Source of the DNA: Alphaproteobacteria bacterium
GTDB lineage: Bacteria > Pseudomonadota > Alphaproteobacteria > SP197
Length of the DNA: 64,000 nucleotides
Direction: 5' to 3'
NCBI GenBank assembly: GCA_016869675.1
Contig: VGDP01000009.1
Coordinates: forward strand, 32,787 to 96,786
The position numbers were made by a program, and so were the translations under genes. Positions 44,857-54,716 of the stretch are shown in pieces. How positions within the stretch are numbered: the first letter of the stretch is position 1; each line of letters begins with the position of its first letter. The notes beneath the pieces were generated by a model, which searched no databases, was not told the DNA's origin, and worked only from the letters and a program-made list of their open reading frames with translations.

Positions 44857-45811
44857 ATGTGGCCCGACCGGCGTCTGCTGGACCTGTTCGGCATCGAGCG
44901 GCCGATCGTCCAGGCGCCCATGGCGGGGGCCGGCGGTTCGGCCGTGGCCATCGCCGCCGCCGAGGCCGGGGCACTCGGCTCGCTGCCCTGCGCGACCATC
45001 GACGCCGCGCAGGCGCGCGCCGAGCTGGGCGTCATCCGCCAGTGCACGGCTCGGCCCATCGACGTCAACGTCTTCTGCCACGCGCGCACTAAGCCGGACG
45101 CCGTGCGCGAAGCCGCCTGGCGCGCGCGGCTGGCGCCCTATTACGCCGGCCTCGGCCTGGCGGCGGACGCCGCGGCGCCCGCGGTCAACCGCGAGCCGTT
45201 CGACGACGCCCTGTGCCGCGTCATCGAGGAGGCGCGGCCCGAGGTCGGGAGCTTCCATTTTGGCCTGCCCGAACCGGCGCTGCTCGCCCGCGTGCGCGCC
45301 GCCGGCTGCCTGATCATGAGTTCGGCCACGACCGTCGCCGAGGCGCGCTGGCTCGAGGACCACGGTGTCGACGCGGTGATCGCGCAAGGGTCCGAGGCCG
45401 GCGGCCATCGCGGCGGCGTTCGCGGCGGGCGCCGCGGGCGTGCAGATCGGCACTGACTATCTGAAGACGACCGAATTGACGATCACGCCCATGTACCGCG
45501 CGCGGCTGGACGCGGCGCACGACGACGAGACGGCGTTGACTAACGTGTTCACCGGACGCCCGGCGCGCGGCCTGATGAACCGCCTGATGCGCGAGATCGG
45601 GCCGCTGGCGGCCGAGGCGCCCGCGTTCCCGATCGCCGGCGGCGCGCTGGCCCCGCTGAAGCAGGCGGCTGAGTCCCAGGGCTCGGCGGACTTCTCGTCG
45701 CTGTGGTCGGGCCAGGCCGCCGCGCTGGCCAAGCCCATGGGCGCGTTCGACCTGACGCGCGCCCTCGCCGAGGACGCGCTCAAGCGGCTTGGGCAGCTCG
45801 CCGCGGGGTAG
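44857..45811 (+). pseudogene. nitronate monooxygenase (2-nitropropane dioxygenase) with internal deletion
   Basis: The first 190 codons are a normal NMO barrel: [38 protein letters not shown], and [16 protein letters not shown] with the catalytic His. The expected 40 or so residues with the FMN phosphate site (VPVIAAGG-type) are absent. At about 45409-45425 the sequence jumps out of frame to [20 protein letters not shown], which continues open to 45811 with the family C-terminus. The junction gccatcgcggcg reads naturally in both frames, pointing to a deletion between two short identical strings. The product would be truncated and inactive. Start is ATG 44857 or GTG 44851. Confidence 0.8.
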
Positions 45812-45867
45812 AGCGCGACCGCCCGACCGCGCCGAACGTCAACGTGTAGAGGTCCAGGCCGGCGCGC

Positions 45868-46686
45868 TCAACCGGCGGCCGGGCGTGACCGTCGTGCCCG
45901 CCACGCCACGCCGAACAGGCCGAGCCCGACCAGCGTGACCGTCGCCGGCTCGGGCACCCCGATGGTGGCCCCGGCCTCGGTGAAGAAGCTGGTGCCGAAC
46001 GAATCCGTCATGCCCTGGCCGGCGTAGTCGACCGGATCGAAGCCGGCGCCCGTGAGGGTATCCACCTTGAACACGTCGGTGCCCGCCAGACCGTAGAGGA
46101 TGATGCCGTCGCTGCCGGTGGCCAGGCCGAACACGGCGTCGAACCCGAACGAGCCGATCGACGTCGCGCTCGGGGCGTCCAGGTCGATCTCGACCAGTTC
46201 GTTATCGGCGCCAATGATGCGCGCTGCCAAGTAGAACTTGCCGTCGTGGAACGCCAAGTCGCCGGCGGAGCCGAAGCCCATATCGAACGCGGTCGTCGCG
46301 ACGCCGGTGTTGACGTCGATGGTGGAAAGATTGGTGTCTCGGAACCCGGCGGTGAAGATCGTGCCGTCGGACCTGAACACGAGCGCGTTGGGGCCGCTCA
46401 CGCCATGGGCGCCGATCAGGGTCGCCGCCCCAGTGTTCTTGTTGATGCTGTAGAAATTGTCGAAGCTGACGCTGAACAGGTTGCCGTCGGGATCGAAGGC
46501 GATGTCGGTTATGGCCTCGTCGCCGACCATGTTCATCGTGCCGATGATGGTGACGTCGCCCGTCGCCACGTCAACCGTGCCGAGCGTGTTGTCCGCGTCG
46601 TGCACGAAGAGCAGGGGTCCGGCCTGCGCGGCCGAGGCCGCGACCAAGGCCACGCCGGCCAAGGCGATCGCAAAACTCCGTCGCAT
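45868..46686 (-). CDS. PEP-CTERM sorted, beta-propeller-like secreted protein
   Basis: The 272-residue exported protein has a Sec signal peptide (MRRSFAIALAGVALVAASAAQAG) and ends in the PEP-CTERM tripartite sorting signal: VPEPATVTLVGLGLFGVAWRARRSR, that is, PEP motif, hydrophobic helix and Arg cluster. The middle consists of four or five repeats of a LYxIDxxTGxxTxIG pattern (GTVDVATGDVTIIGTM, YSINKNTGAATLIGAHG, STIDVNTGVAT, FKVDTLTG), as in NHL/DUF4394-like propellers. Exosortase (EpsH/XrtA type) elsewhere would cleave at PEP for surface or EPS display. An ideal AGGAGG lies 9 nt before ATG 46686. No exosortase is in the window. Confidence 0.87.
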   Translation of the reverse strand: MRRSFAIALAGVALVAASAAQAGPLLFVHDADNTLGTVDVATGDVTIIGTMNMVGDEAITDIAFDPDGNLFSVSFDNFYSINKNTGAATLIGAHGVSGPNALVFRSDGTIFTAGFRDTNLSTIDVNTGVATTAFDMGFGSAGDLAFHDGKFYLAARIIGADNELVEIDLDAPSATSIGSFGFDAVFGLATGSDGIILYGLAGTDVFKVDTLTGAGFDPVDYAGQGMTDSFGTSFFTEAGATIGVPEPATVTLVGLGLFGVAWRARRSRPAAG

Positions 46687-46939
46687 CGTGATAGCCCTCC
46701 TGTTTCTTGAAACCCCTGATCCGCCCCGTTCGCCAAGCTTCGTCAAGCTGGCGGCGATGCGCGCAATTCGCGTGCCAAGGGGCAAGGTCGAGGAGATTCA
46801 CAGGCTTGATCGGGAGGGCAGCGCGCGGTTGTAAAGTTTTCCAACATATCCGGCGCGGTGCGTCCCGGAACGGGCGGGCGCGACCCGGCCGCGACACCGG
46901 TTTCCCGCCGACGCCGGTCGAGAGCGCCGTCGGGGTGAT
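46687..46939. promoter_or_regulatory. upstream region of the PEP-CTERM gene with an AT-rich quasi-palindrome
   Basis: The 253-nt gap between the PEP-CTERM start and the tldD stop holds an 18-bp quasi-palindrome at 46828-46845. On the minus strand it reads GTTG-GAAAACTTTA-CAAC, with 14 of 18 positions symmetric. It is one of few AT-rich spots nearby and could be an operator. No convincing sigma-54 site (TGGCAC-N5-TTGC type) was seen, although PEP-CTERM genes often use one. Confidence 0.4.
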
Positions 46940-48370
46940 CTAGCCGGTGCCGCCGACCGTCAGGCCGTCGATCAGCAGCGTTGGCTGGCCGACGCCCACC
47001 GGCACGCCCTGGCCCGCCTTGCCGCACGTGCCGATGCCCGGGTCCAGCCGCATGTCGTTGCCCACCGCCTTGACGCGGGTCAGCACCTCGGGCCCGTGGC
47101 CGATCAGCGAGGCGCCCTTGACCGCCGGGCCGATCCGGCCGTCCTCGATCAGGTACGCCTCCTGGGCCGAGAAGACGAACTTGCCCGAGGTGATGTCCAC
47201 CTGGCCGCCGCCGAAATTGACGGCGTAGAGCCCCTTCTTGACCCCGGCCCGGATCTCGGCCGGGTCGCGCCCGCCCGCCGCCATGTAGGTGTTGGTCATG
47301 CGCGGCAGCGGCACGTGGGCGAAGCTTTCGCGCCGGCCGTTGCCCGTGGGCCGCATGCCCATGAGCCGCGCGTTCTGGCGATCCTGCAGGTAGCCGACCA
47401 GGATGCCGTCTTCGATCAGGGTGGTGGCTGAGGTCGGCGTGCCTTCGTCGTCGACGGTCAGCGAGCCGCGCCGCCCGGGCAGGGTGCCGTCGTCGACCAC
47501 CGTGACGCCGGGTGCCGCCACGCGCTGGCCCAGGAGTCCCGAGAACGCCGAGGTCTTCTTGCGGTTGAAGTCGCCCTCCAGGCCATGGCCGATCGCCTCG
47601 TGCAGCAGGATGCCGGGCCAGCCGGGGCCGAGCACCACGGTCATCGCGCCGGCCGGCGCGGGCACCGAGCCCAGGTTGACGCCCGCCTGGCGCAACGCCT
47701 CGTCCACCTGGGCGCGCCAGCGTTCGGGGCGCACGAAGGCTTCGTAGGATTCGCGCCCGCCCACGCCGTGCGAGCCGGTTTCCATGCGCTCGCCCTCGGC
47801 CGCCACGACCGAGACGTTCAGGCGCACCAGCGGGCGCACGTCGGTGACGTGGCGGCCGTCGGCGCGGCGCACGTGCACCACCTGCCATTCGCCGGTGATC
47901 GAGGCCATGACCTGGCGCACGCGCGCGTCCTTGGCGCGGGCGTAGGCGTCGATCTCCTGCAAGAGCTTGACCTTCGCCGCGAAATCGAGCGAGCCCAACG
48001 GGTTGTCGGGGGCGTAGAGCGCGCGGTTGGTTCCGGCGGGTGCCTCGGCCCATTTTCCGGCATGTCCGGCCTTCACCGCGGCCACGGCCACCGCGGCGCG
48101 TTCGATCGCCGCCTGGGACAACTCGGTGCCGTGGGCGTAGCCGGTCGCCTCGCCGGCGACGGCGCGCAGGCCGAAGCCCTGGGTCGTGTCGTAGCTCGCG
48201 CTCTTGAGCCGGCCGTCATCGTAGGCCAGTGCCTCGCTCAGCCGGTACTCGAAGTAGATCTCGCCGTCGTCGCAGCCGCGGAGCGTGTCGCCCAGCACGC
48301 GGTCGACGGCGGCAGCGTCCAGCCCGGCACGGTCGAAGAACAAGTCGGCGTGGCGGGCGTGGTCGGTCAT
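46940..48370 (-). CDS. tldD: TldD metalloprotease
   Basis: TldD carries the HExxxH-like zinc site of the TldD/PmbA protease. The 476-residue protein has the motif LLHEAIGHGLEGDFNRK, providing two His and Glu. Other family blocks are YFEYRLSEALAYDDGRLKSASYDTTQGFGLR, GVGGRESYEAFVRPERW, TNTYMAAGGRDPAEI and FGGGQVDITSGKFVFSAQEAYLIEDG. It is intact. The divergent tldD-coxB arrangement is a conserved alphaproteobacterial neighbourhood. The partner PmbA is encoded at 34.5 kb. Confidence 0.93.
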   Translation of the reverse strand: MTDHARHADLFFDRAGLDAAAVDRVLGDTLRGCDDGEIYFEYRLSEALAYDDGRLKSASYDTTQGFGLRAVAGEATGYAHGTELSQAAIERAAVAVAAVKAGHAGKWAEAPAGTNRALYAPDNPLGSLDFAAKVKLLQEIDAYARAKDARVRQVMASITGEWQVVHVRRADGRHVTDVRPLVRLNVSVVAAEGERMETGSHGVGGRESYEAFVRPERWRAQVDEALRQAGVNLGSVPAPAGAMTVVLGPGWPGILLHEAIGHGLEGDFNRKKTSAFSGLLGQRVAAPGVTVVDDGTLPGRRGSLTVDDEGTPTSATTLIEDGILVGYLQDRQNARLMGMRPTGNGRRESFAHVPLPRMTNTYMAAGGRDPAEIRAGVKKGLYAVNFGGGQVDITSGKFVFSAQEAYLIEDGRIGPAVKGASLIGHGPEVLTRVKAVGNDMRLDPGIGTCGKAGQGVPVGVGQPTLLIDGLTVGGTG

Positions 48371-48695
48371 GGCATCCTCGGCACGGGCAGGGCGTCGCGG
48401 TCACGCGCGATCGCGCCGCACGGTACTATGGCATATGGTCCCGCGCCTTCGCGATGCAATCGCGGGCGGGCTCGGACGGCTCGACGCAAGCCCTTGGGAT
48501 AACGGCGGCTTTGCGCGGCGCGCGGGCCGGCTTGAGGCTTGTGGAAGCCATGACGCCTGTGTATGGTCCGGCCGTTCCTGGACGCGCGGGGGCGCGGGCC
48601 GGGAACCGAGTCCGGACGAAGGCACGGGGGCGATGCTGCAGTCACCGCGTGATGTCCGGCCGACCACCCTTTCAGGCGGGAGCGATCGGGAGACC
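48371..48695. promoter_or_regulatory. divergent tldD / cox operon intergenic region
   Basis: This 325-nt stretch has no convincing gene. On the plus strand TTGTGG (48539-48544), a 17-nt spacer and TATGGT (48562-48567) form a candidate promoter for the cox operon, about 130 nt before the coxB start. An in-frame ATG at 48633 could give coxB an N-terminal extension of 21 residues. Otherwise the region would be a 5' leader. No clear riboswitch or FNR/RegA-type site was recognised. Confidence 0.4.
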
Positions 48696-49541
48696 ATGGC
48701 TCTGGGACGAGGCGCGCGGATCGCTGCCCTTGCCACGATCTTTTCGGGCGTTGGCGGCGGCGCGGTCCTGGCGGGCCAAGTGCACGAATGGCAGACCGGC
48801 TTCCAGGAGCCGGCGACGTCGATCATGGCAGGCATCGTCGACTTCAATCGTCTGCTGGTGCCGATCATCGTGGTCATCTCGCTGTTCGTGCTGGCGCTGA
48901 TGGCCGTGGTGGTGTTCCGCTTCAACGCGCGCAGCAACCCCAAGCCGTCGCGCACGTCGCACAACACGCTGCTGGAGCTCGCCTGGACCGTGATCCCGAT
49001 CATCATCCTGGTGGTCATCGCGGTCCCCTCGGTGCGCCTGCTCTACCTGCAGGAGCGCATCCCCGAGGCGGACATGACCATCAAGGCGATCGGGCACCAG
49101 TGGTATTGGAGCTACGAGTACCCGGACCACGGCGGCTTCGCCTTCGACGCGGTGATGAAGGAACAAGCCGACCTGTTGGCCGACGAGCCGCGCCTGCTGG
49201 CCACCGACAACCGCATCGTGCTGCCGGTCGACACGATCGTTCGTGTGCTGATCACGTCCGAGGACGTGATCCACGCCTGGGCCGTGCCGGCGTTCGGCGT
49301 CAAGAAGGATGCCGTGCCGGGCCGCACCACCCAGGTCTGGTTCAAGGTCGACCGCGAGGGTGTCTATTATGGCCAGTGCTCGGAGCTGTGCGGCACCAAC
49401 CACGGCTTCATGCCGATCCAGGTCGAGGTCGTGTCGAAGGAGGCCTTCGCGGCCTGGGTGCAGCAGGCCCAGGCGGCCTACGGCACGCCGACGACGACCG
49501 GCACGCTCGCCCAGGCCGCGTCGGCGACGACCCAGCCTTAG
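48696..49541 (+). CDS. coxB: cytochrome c oxidase subunit II
   Basis: CoxB receives electrons from cytochrome c in the aa3 oxidase. The 281-residue protein has a signal-like N-terminus (ALATIFSGVGGGAVLAG), two membrane helices (PIIVVISLFVLALMAVVVF and AWTVIPIIILVVIAVPSV) and an outer cupredoxin domain. Its CuA site is YYGQCSELCGTNHGFMP (Cys-x3-Cys-x3-His-x2-Met). The aromatic electron-entry motif GHQWYWSYEY is present. ATG 48696 directly precedes the signal; ATG 48633 is an alternative. First gene of the cox operon. Confidence 0.94.
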   Translation: MALGRGARIAALATIFSGVGGGAVLAGQVHEWQTGFQEPATSIMAGIVDFNRLLVPIIVVISLFVLALMAVVVFRFNARSNPKPSRTSHNTLLELAWTVIPIIILVVIAVPSVRLLYLQERIPEADMTIKAIGHQWYWSYEYPDHGGFAFDAVMKEQADLLADEPRLLATDNRIVLPVDTIVRVLITSEDVIHAWAVPAFGVKKDAVPGRTTQVWFKVDREGVYYGQCSELCGTNHGFMPIQVEVVSKEAFAAWVQQAQAAYGTPTTTGTLAQAASATTQP

Positions 49542-49564
49542 GCGCGCCGTGCGGGCGCGGATGA

Positions 49565-51208
<1,644 letters not shown>

Positions 51209-51214
51209 CGGCCG

Positions 51215-52123
51215 ATGACCGTCGCGGCGCACCCGGTCGGCGAGACGAGATCCGCGGCCGCGGGGGAACCCGCGGTCGTCGATTTCGTCGCGTTGCTCAA
51301 GCCGCGCGTCGTGGGGCTGGTCACCTTCACGGGCCTGATCGGCCTGATGATCGCGCCCGGCGACATGCACCCGGTCTTGGCGGCCACGGCGATCCTGTGC
51401 ATCGCGGTGGGCGCCGGCGCGGCCGGGGCGTTCAACATGTGGTACGAGCGCGACATCGACGCGCTGATGCGCCGCACGCGGGACCGGCCCTTGCCGGCCG
51501 GCCGGCTGGAGCCCGAACCGGCGATCGCCTTCGCCATCGCGCTGGCGCTGGGCGCGGTCGGCATCATGGCCCTGGCGACCAACTTGGTGGCGGCCGCGTT
51601 GCTGGCCGGCAGCATCCTGTTCTACACCCTGGTCTATACCGTCTGGCTGAAGCGCCGCACGCCGCAGAACGTCGTGATCGGCGGCGCCGCCGGCGCCTTC
51701 CCGCCGCTGATCGGCTGGGCGGCGGTGACCGGCACGGTCGACCTCATGCCGCTGGTGCTGTTCGCGATCATCTTCTTGTGGACGCCGCCGCACTTCTGGG
51801 CGCTGGCGCTCTACCGGTCCGAGGATTACGCGCGCGCCGGCGTGCCCATGCTGCCGGTGGTGGCCGGCGCGGCGGCGACGCGGCGCCACATCCTGGGCTA
51901 CGCCGTGCTGCTGGTCGCGGTGTCGCTGGTGCCCGGCGCGCTGGGCGCCGGCGCGCTTTACGTGACCGGGGCCGCGGTGTTGGGCGCGCTCTTTGTGCTG
52001 GGCGCGGCGCGCGTCGCGCTGACACGGGACGACGACGGTCCGGCGCGGCAGCTGTTCGGTTTCTCGATCGTCTACCTGGCCATGCTGTTCAGCCTCGTGC
52101 TGATCGACGGCGGCGTAGCGTGA
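51215..52123 (+). CDS. ctaB: protoheme IX farnesyltransferase (heme O synthase)
   Basis: CtaB farnesylates heme b to heme O for the oxidase. The 302-residue UbiA-fold membrane protein starts its fold with VDFVALLKPRVVGLVTFTGLIGL. The Asp-rich motif is NMWYERDIDALMRRTRDRPLP, and a second motif lies in YTVWLKRRTPQNVVIGGAAGAFPPLIGW. It is 6 nt after ctaD, so it is translated from the same message. The heme-specific signature separates it from ubiA at 41.7 kb. Confidence 0.94.
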   Translation: MTVAAHPVGETRSAAAGEPAVVDFVALLKPRVVGLVTFTGLIGLMIAPGDMHPVLAATAILCIAVGAGAAGAFNMWYERDIDALMRRTRDRPLPAGRLEPEPAIAFAIALALGAVGIMALATNLVAAALLAGSILFYTLVYTVWLKRRTPQNVVIGGAAGAFPPLIGWAAVTGTVDLMPLVLFAIIFLWTPPHFWALALYRSEDYARAGVPMLPVVAGAAATRRHILGYAVLLVAVSLVPGALGAGALYVTGAAVLGALFVLGAARVALTRDDDGPARQLFGFSIVYLAMLFSLVLIDGGVA

Positions 52124-52130
52124 CGCGCCG

Positions 52131-52262
52131 ATGGACGCCGTGAGCCAAGGCTTCGATCCCCGGCGCCGGCGGGCGCGCAACTTGGCGCTGGCCGGGTTGC
52201 TGGTGTTCCTGGTCGCCTTGTTCTACGCCCTGACCATCGTCCGCTTCGGGGGCCAGGGATGA
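52131..52262 (+). CDS. CoxF-like single-helix oxidase assembly microprotein (43 aa)
   Basis: A 43-codon gene runs from ATG 52131, 7 nt after the ctaB stop, to TGA 52260-52262, overlapping the ctaG ATG as ATGA. It encodes a short polar, Arg-rich N-terminus (DPRRRRARN) and one membrane helix (LALAGLLVFLVALFYALTIV) ending RFGGQG. Position between ctaB and ctaG, size and topology match the CoxF-type small protein of alphaproteobacterial cox operons. The tight coupling on both sides makes chance unlikely. Its role in oxidase assembly is inferred. Confidence 0.78.
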   Translation: MDAVSQGFDPRRRRARNLALAGLLVFLVALFYALTIVRFGGQG

Positions 52263-52804
52263 GCGTGCTCGCCCTCCGCCGCCGTCGGATGACCGCCGGG
52301 CTGCTGGCCGGCCTGGTGATCGGCATGGTCGGGCTCGCCTACGCCAGCGTTCCGCTCTACCGGCTGTTCTGCCAGGTCACGGGGCTCGGCGGTACGACCC
52401 AGGTGGCCGCCGCGGCGCCCGCCGAGGCGAGCCCGGCCGCGGGCACGGTGACCGTGCGCTTCGACGCCAACGTGGCGCGCGGCCTGCCCTGGCGGTTCGC
52501 GCCGGTCGATGGCCCGCTGGCGGTACGCCTGGGCGAGACCATGCTGGCCAGCTACCGCGCGACGAACCTGACCGAGCATTCCATCACAGGCACGGCGACC
52601 TTCAACGTGGTGCCCGAAGCGGCCGGCCGCTACTTCAGCAAGATCGACTGCTTCTGCTTCTCCGAGCAGACGCTGCAGGCCGGTCAGACCGTCGACATGC
52701 CCGTCACGTTCTTCGTCGATCCCGCCATCGCGGACGATCCGAACACGCGCGACATCCGCACGATCACGCTCTCGTACACGTTCTTCGAGTCAACCGCCGA
52801 CTAG
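52259..52804 (+). CDS. ctaG: cytochrome c oxidase assembly protein CtaG (Cox11)
   Basis: CtaG delivers copper to CuB of subunit I. The 181-residue protein has one N-terminal membrane anchor (AGLLAGLVIGMVGLAYASVPLY). The periplasmic immunoglobulin-like domain carries the copper motif KIDCFCFSEQTL (Cys-x-Cys), and the conserved opening is SVPLYRLFCQVTGLGGTTQ. It is intact. The start is coupled to the CoxF-like gene. Confidence 0.94.
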   Translation: MSVLALRRRRMTAGLLAGLVIGMVGLAYASVPLYRLFCQVTGLGGTTQVAAAAPAEASPAAGTVTVRFDANVARGLPWRFAPVDGPLAVRLGETMLASYRATNLTEHSITGTATFNVVPEAAGRYFSKIDCFCFSEQTLQAGQTVDMPVTFFVDPAIADDPNTRDIRTITLSYTFFESTAD

Positions 52805-52835
52805 CCGAGCCGGTTTCCGCACGAGGAGTTCTGTC

Positions 52836-53636
52836 ATGGCCGATCCGCACGCCAAGGGACACCCTTACCACCTGGTCGACCCGAGCCCGTGGCCGGTGGT
52901 CGGCGCACTGAGCGCGCTGGTGCTGGCCGGGGGCGCCATCATGTTCATGCACGGCGCGACCTGGCTGGTCCTGGCCGCAGGGCTGCTCATGGTCCTGTTC
53001 ACCATGTTCATGTGGTGGCGCGACGTCCTGAAGGAGGCCGAGGTCCAGGGCCATCATTCGCCGGCGGTGCAGATCGGTCTGCGCTACGGCATGGTGATGT
53101 TCATCGCGTCCGAGGTGATGTTCTTCGTCGCCTGGTTCTGGGCGTACTTCAACGCCGCCCTGTTCCCCGAGGTGCACACCGCGACCGGCGGGGTGTGGCC
53201 GCCCGTAGGCATCCAGACCTTCGATCCGTGGGACCTGCCGTTCCTCAACACCCTGATCCTGCTGACCTCGGGCACCACGGTGACCTGGTGCCACCACGAG
53301 ATCCGCGAAGGCAACCGGGACAAGGCGATCTTCGCGCTGTGGCTGACCGTGCTGCTGGGCGCCACCTTCACGGCGGTGCAGGCCTACGAGTACAGCCACG
53401 CGGCGTTCGGCTTCCGCGAAGGCATCTACGGCTCGACCTTCTTCATGGCAACCGGGTTCCACGGCTTCCACGTGCTGATCGGCACGGTGTTCCTGTCGGT
53501 CTGCCTGTGGCGGCTCTATCAGGGCCACTTCAAGCCGGACCGGCATTTCGGCTTCGAGGCGGCCGCGTGGTACTGGCACTTCGTCGACGTGGTCTGGCTG
53601 TTCCTGTTCTGCGGCATCTACTGGTGGGGCCAATAG
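52836..53636 (+). CDS. ctaE: cytochrome c oxidase subunit III
   Basis: Subunit III stabilises the proton-uptake path of aa3 oxidase. The 266-residue protein has seven membrane helices and the typical HPYHLVDPSPWPVVGALSAL opening. Blocks SEVMFFVAWFWAYFNAALFP, TGFHGFHVLIGTVFLSVCLWRL and AAWYWHFVDVVWLFLF follow, including the conserved Glu in the FRE-type region. It is 31 nt after ctaG. Confidence 0.95.
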   Translation: MADPHAKGHPYHLVDPSPWPVVGALSALVLAGGAIMFMHGATWLVLAAGLLMVLFTMFMWWRDVLKEAEVQGHHSPAVQIGLRYGMVMFIASEVMFFVAWFWAYFNAALFPEVHTATGGVWPPVGIQTFDPWDLPFLNTLILLTSGTTVTWCHHEIREGNRDKAIFALWLTVLLGATFTAVQAYEYSHAAFGFREGIYGSTFFMATGFHGFHVLIGTVFLSVCLWRLYQGHFKPDRHFGFEAAAWYWHFVDVVWLFLFCGIYWWGQ

Positions 53637-53640
53637 GTCG

Positions 53641-54015
53641 GTGGCGGAGCGGTCCTGGCCACCGCTGTCGCCGTTCGCGACCGGTCTGGCGGGCCGCTGC
53701 CCGCGCTGCGGCCAGGGCCCGCTGTTCGCCGGTTACCTGGCGCTCGCGCCGTCGTGCACGGTGTGCGGCCTGGATCTGACGCCGGCCGATAGCGCCGACG
53801 GGCCGGCGTTCTTCGTCATGTGGGGCGTGGCGGCGGTCGTCGTGCTGTTCGCCGGCCTGACCGAGGTGCTGTTCAGCCCGCCGATGTGGGTGCATCTGGC
53901 GCTGTGGATCCCGCTCACGCTGGTCGGCGCCGCGGTAATGCTGCGCCCGGTGAAGGGCCTGATGGTCGCCCTGCAATACCGGCACCGTATCGCCTTCGAC
54001 GATCCGCACGGCTGA
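53641..54015 (+). CDS. DUF983 zinc-ribbon membrane protein
   Basis: The 124-residue protein has a zinc-ribbon-like N-terminus (GRCPRCGQGPLFAGYL, then SCTVCGLDL: two Cys-x2-Cys pairs). Two membrane helices follow (FFVMWGVAAVVVLFAGL and HLALWIPLTLVGAAVMLRPV). DUF983 commonly lies between ctaE and surf1 in alphaproteobacteria and is presumed to assist oxidase assembly, but function is unproven. The start is GTG 53641, 4 nt after the ctaE stop. Confidence 0.87.
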   Translation: MAERSWPPLSPFATGLAGRCPRCGQGPLFAGYLALAPSCTVCGLDLTPADSADGPAFFVMWGVAAVVVLFAGLTEVLFSPPMWVHLALWIPLTLVGAAVMLRPVKGLMVALQYRHRIAFDDPHG

Positions 54016-54017
54016 CC

Positions 54018-54716
54018 TTGCGCAGGCTGGTCGTGGCGAGTGTGTCGGCCGGCCTCGGCGTCGCGCTGCTGATCGGGCTGGGTACCTGGCAGGTGCACCG
54101 GGGGGCATGGAAGGACGGCCTTCAAGCCGCGCTCGACGCCCGTCTGGCCGAACCCGCCGTGGCGTTGCCGGCCACCATTGACGAACCCGCGGCCTGGATC
54201 GGCCGCCGCGTGGTCGTGGCGGGGATCTTCGACCATGCGCGCGAGATGACCGTGCTGCGCGCGGCGGTGGACGGCCGCTCGGGCTACCGCGTGGTCACGC
54301 CCTTTCGCCGCGCCGACGGCACCGTTCTTTTGGTCGACCGTGGCTGGGTTCCCCTCGATCGGCGCGACCCCGCGACCCGGCCCGAGGGCCAGATCACCGG
54401 GCCCATCACCATCCAGGGCGTCGTCGGCGCCGGCGGTCGGCGCGGCTGGCTGACGCCCGAGGACGATCCGGCCGCGGGCACGTGGTTCACCGTCGATCCG
54501 GCCGCCATGGCCGCCGCCGCCGGTGTCCAGGCGCCGCCCTTCGTGATCGAGGCCGCGCGGTCCGCCGGGTCCACACTGCCCGAGGGCGGCCAGACCGTGA
54601 TCCGCCTGCGCAACGATCACCGCGGCTACGCTGCGATCTGGTACGCGCTTGCCGCCGTCCTGGCGGTCGTCTATGTGGTTTTCCTTCGCAGCGAGCGTCG
54701 GAGCCGCGCCGCATGA
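54018..54716 (+). CDS. SURF1 family oxidase assembly protein
   Basis: SURF1 helps insert heme a into subunit I. The 232-residue protein has the two-helix topology of the family, one at each end (VASVSAGLGVALLIGLGTWQVHR and AAIWYALAAVLAVVYVVFL). Between them are the conserved LVDRGWVPLDRRDP and the RNDHRGYAAIWY motif. The start is read as TTG 54018, 2 nt after the DUF983 stop. Its stop overlaps the following M32 gene as ATGA. Confidence 0.9.
   Translation: MRRLVVASVSAGLGVALLIGLGTWQVHRGAWKDGLQAALDARLAEPAVALPATIDEPAAWIGRRVVVAGIFDHAREMTVLRAAVDGRSGYRVVTPFRRADGTVLLVDRGWVPLDRRDPATRPEGQITGPITIQGVVGAGGRRGWLTPEDDPAAGTWFTVDPAAMAAAAGVQAPPFVIEAARSAGSTLPEGGQTVIRLRNDHRGYAAIWYALAAVLAVVYVVFLRSERRSRAA

Noticed and set aside
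46687..46939. Sigma-54 promoter for the PEP-CTERM gene
   Set aside because: No GG/GC pair with correct spacing and flanks was found on the minus strand.
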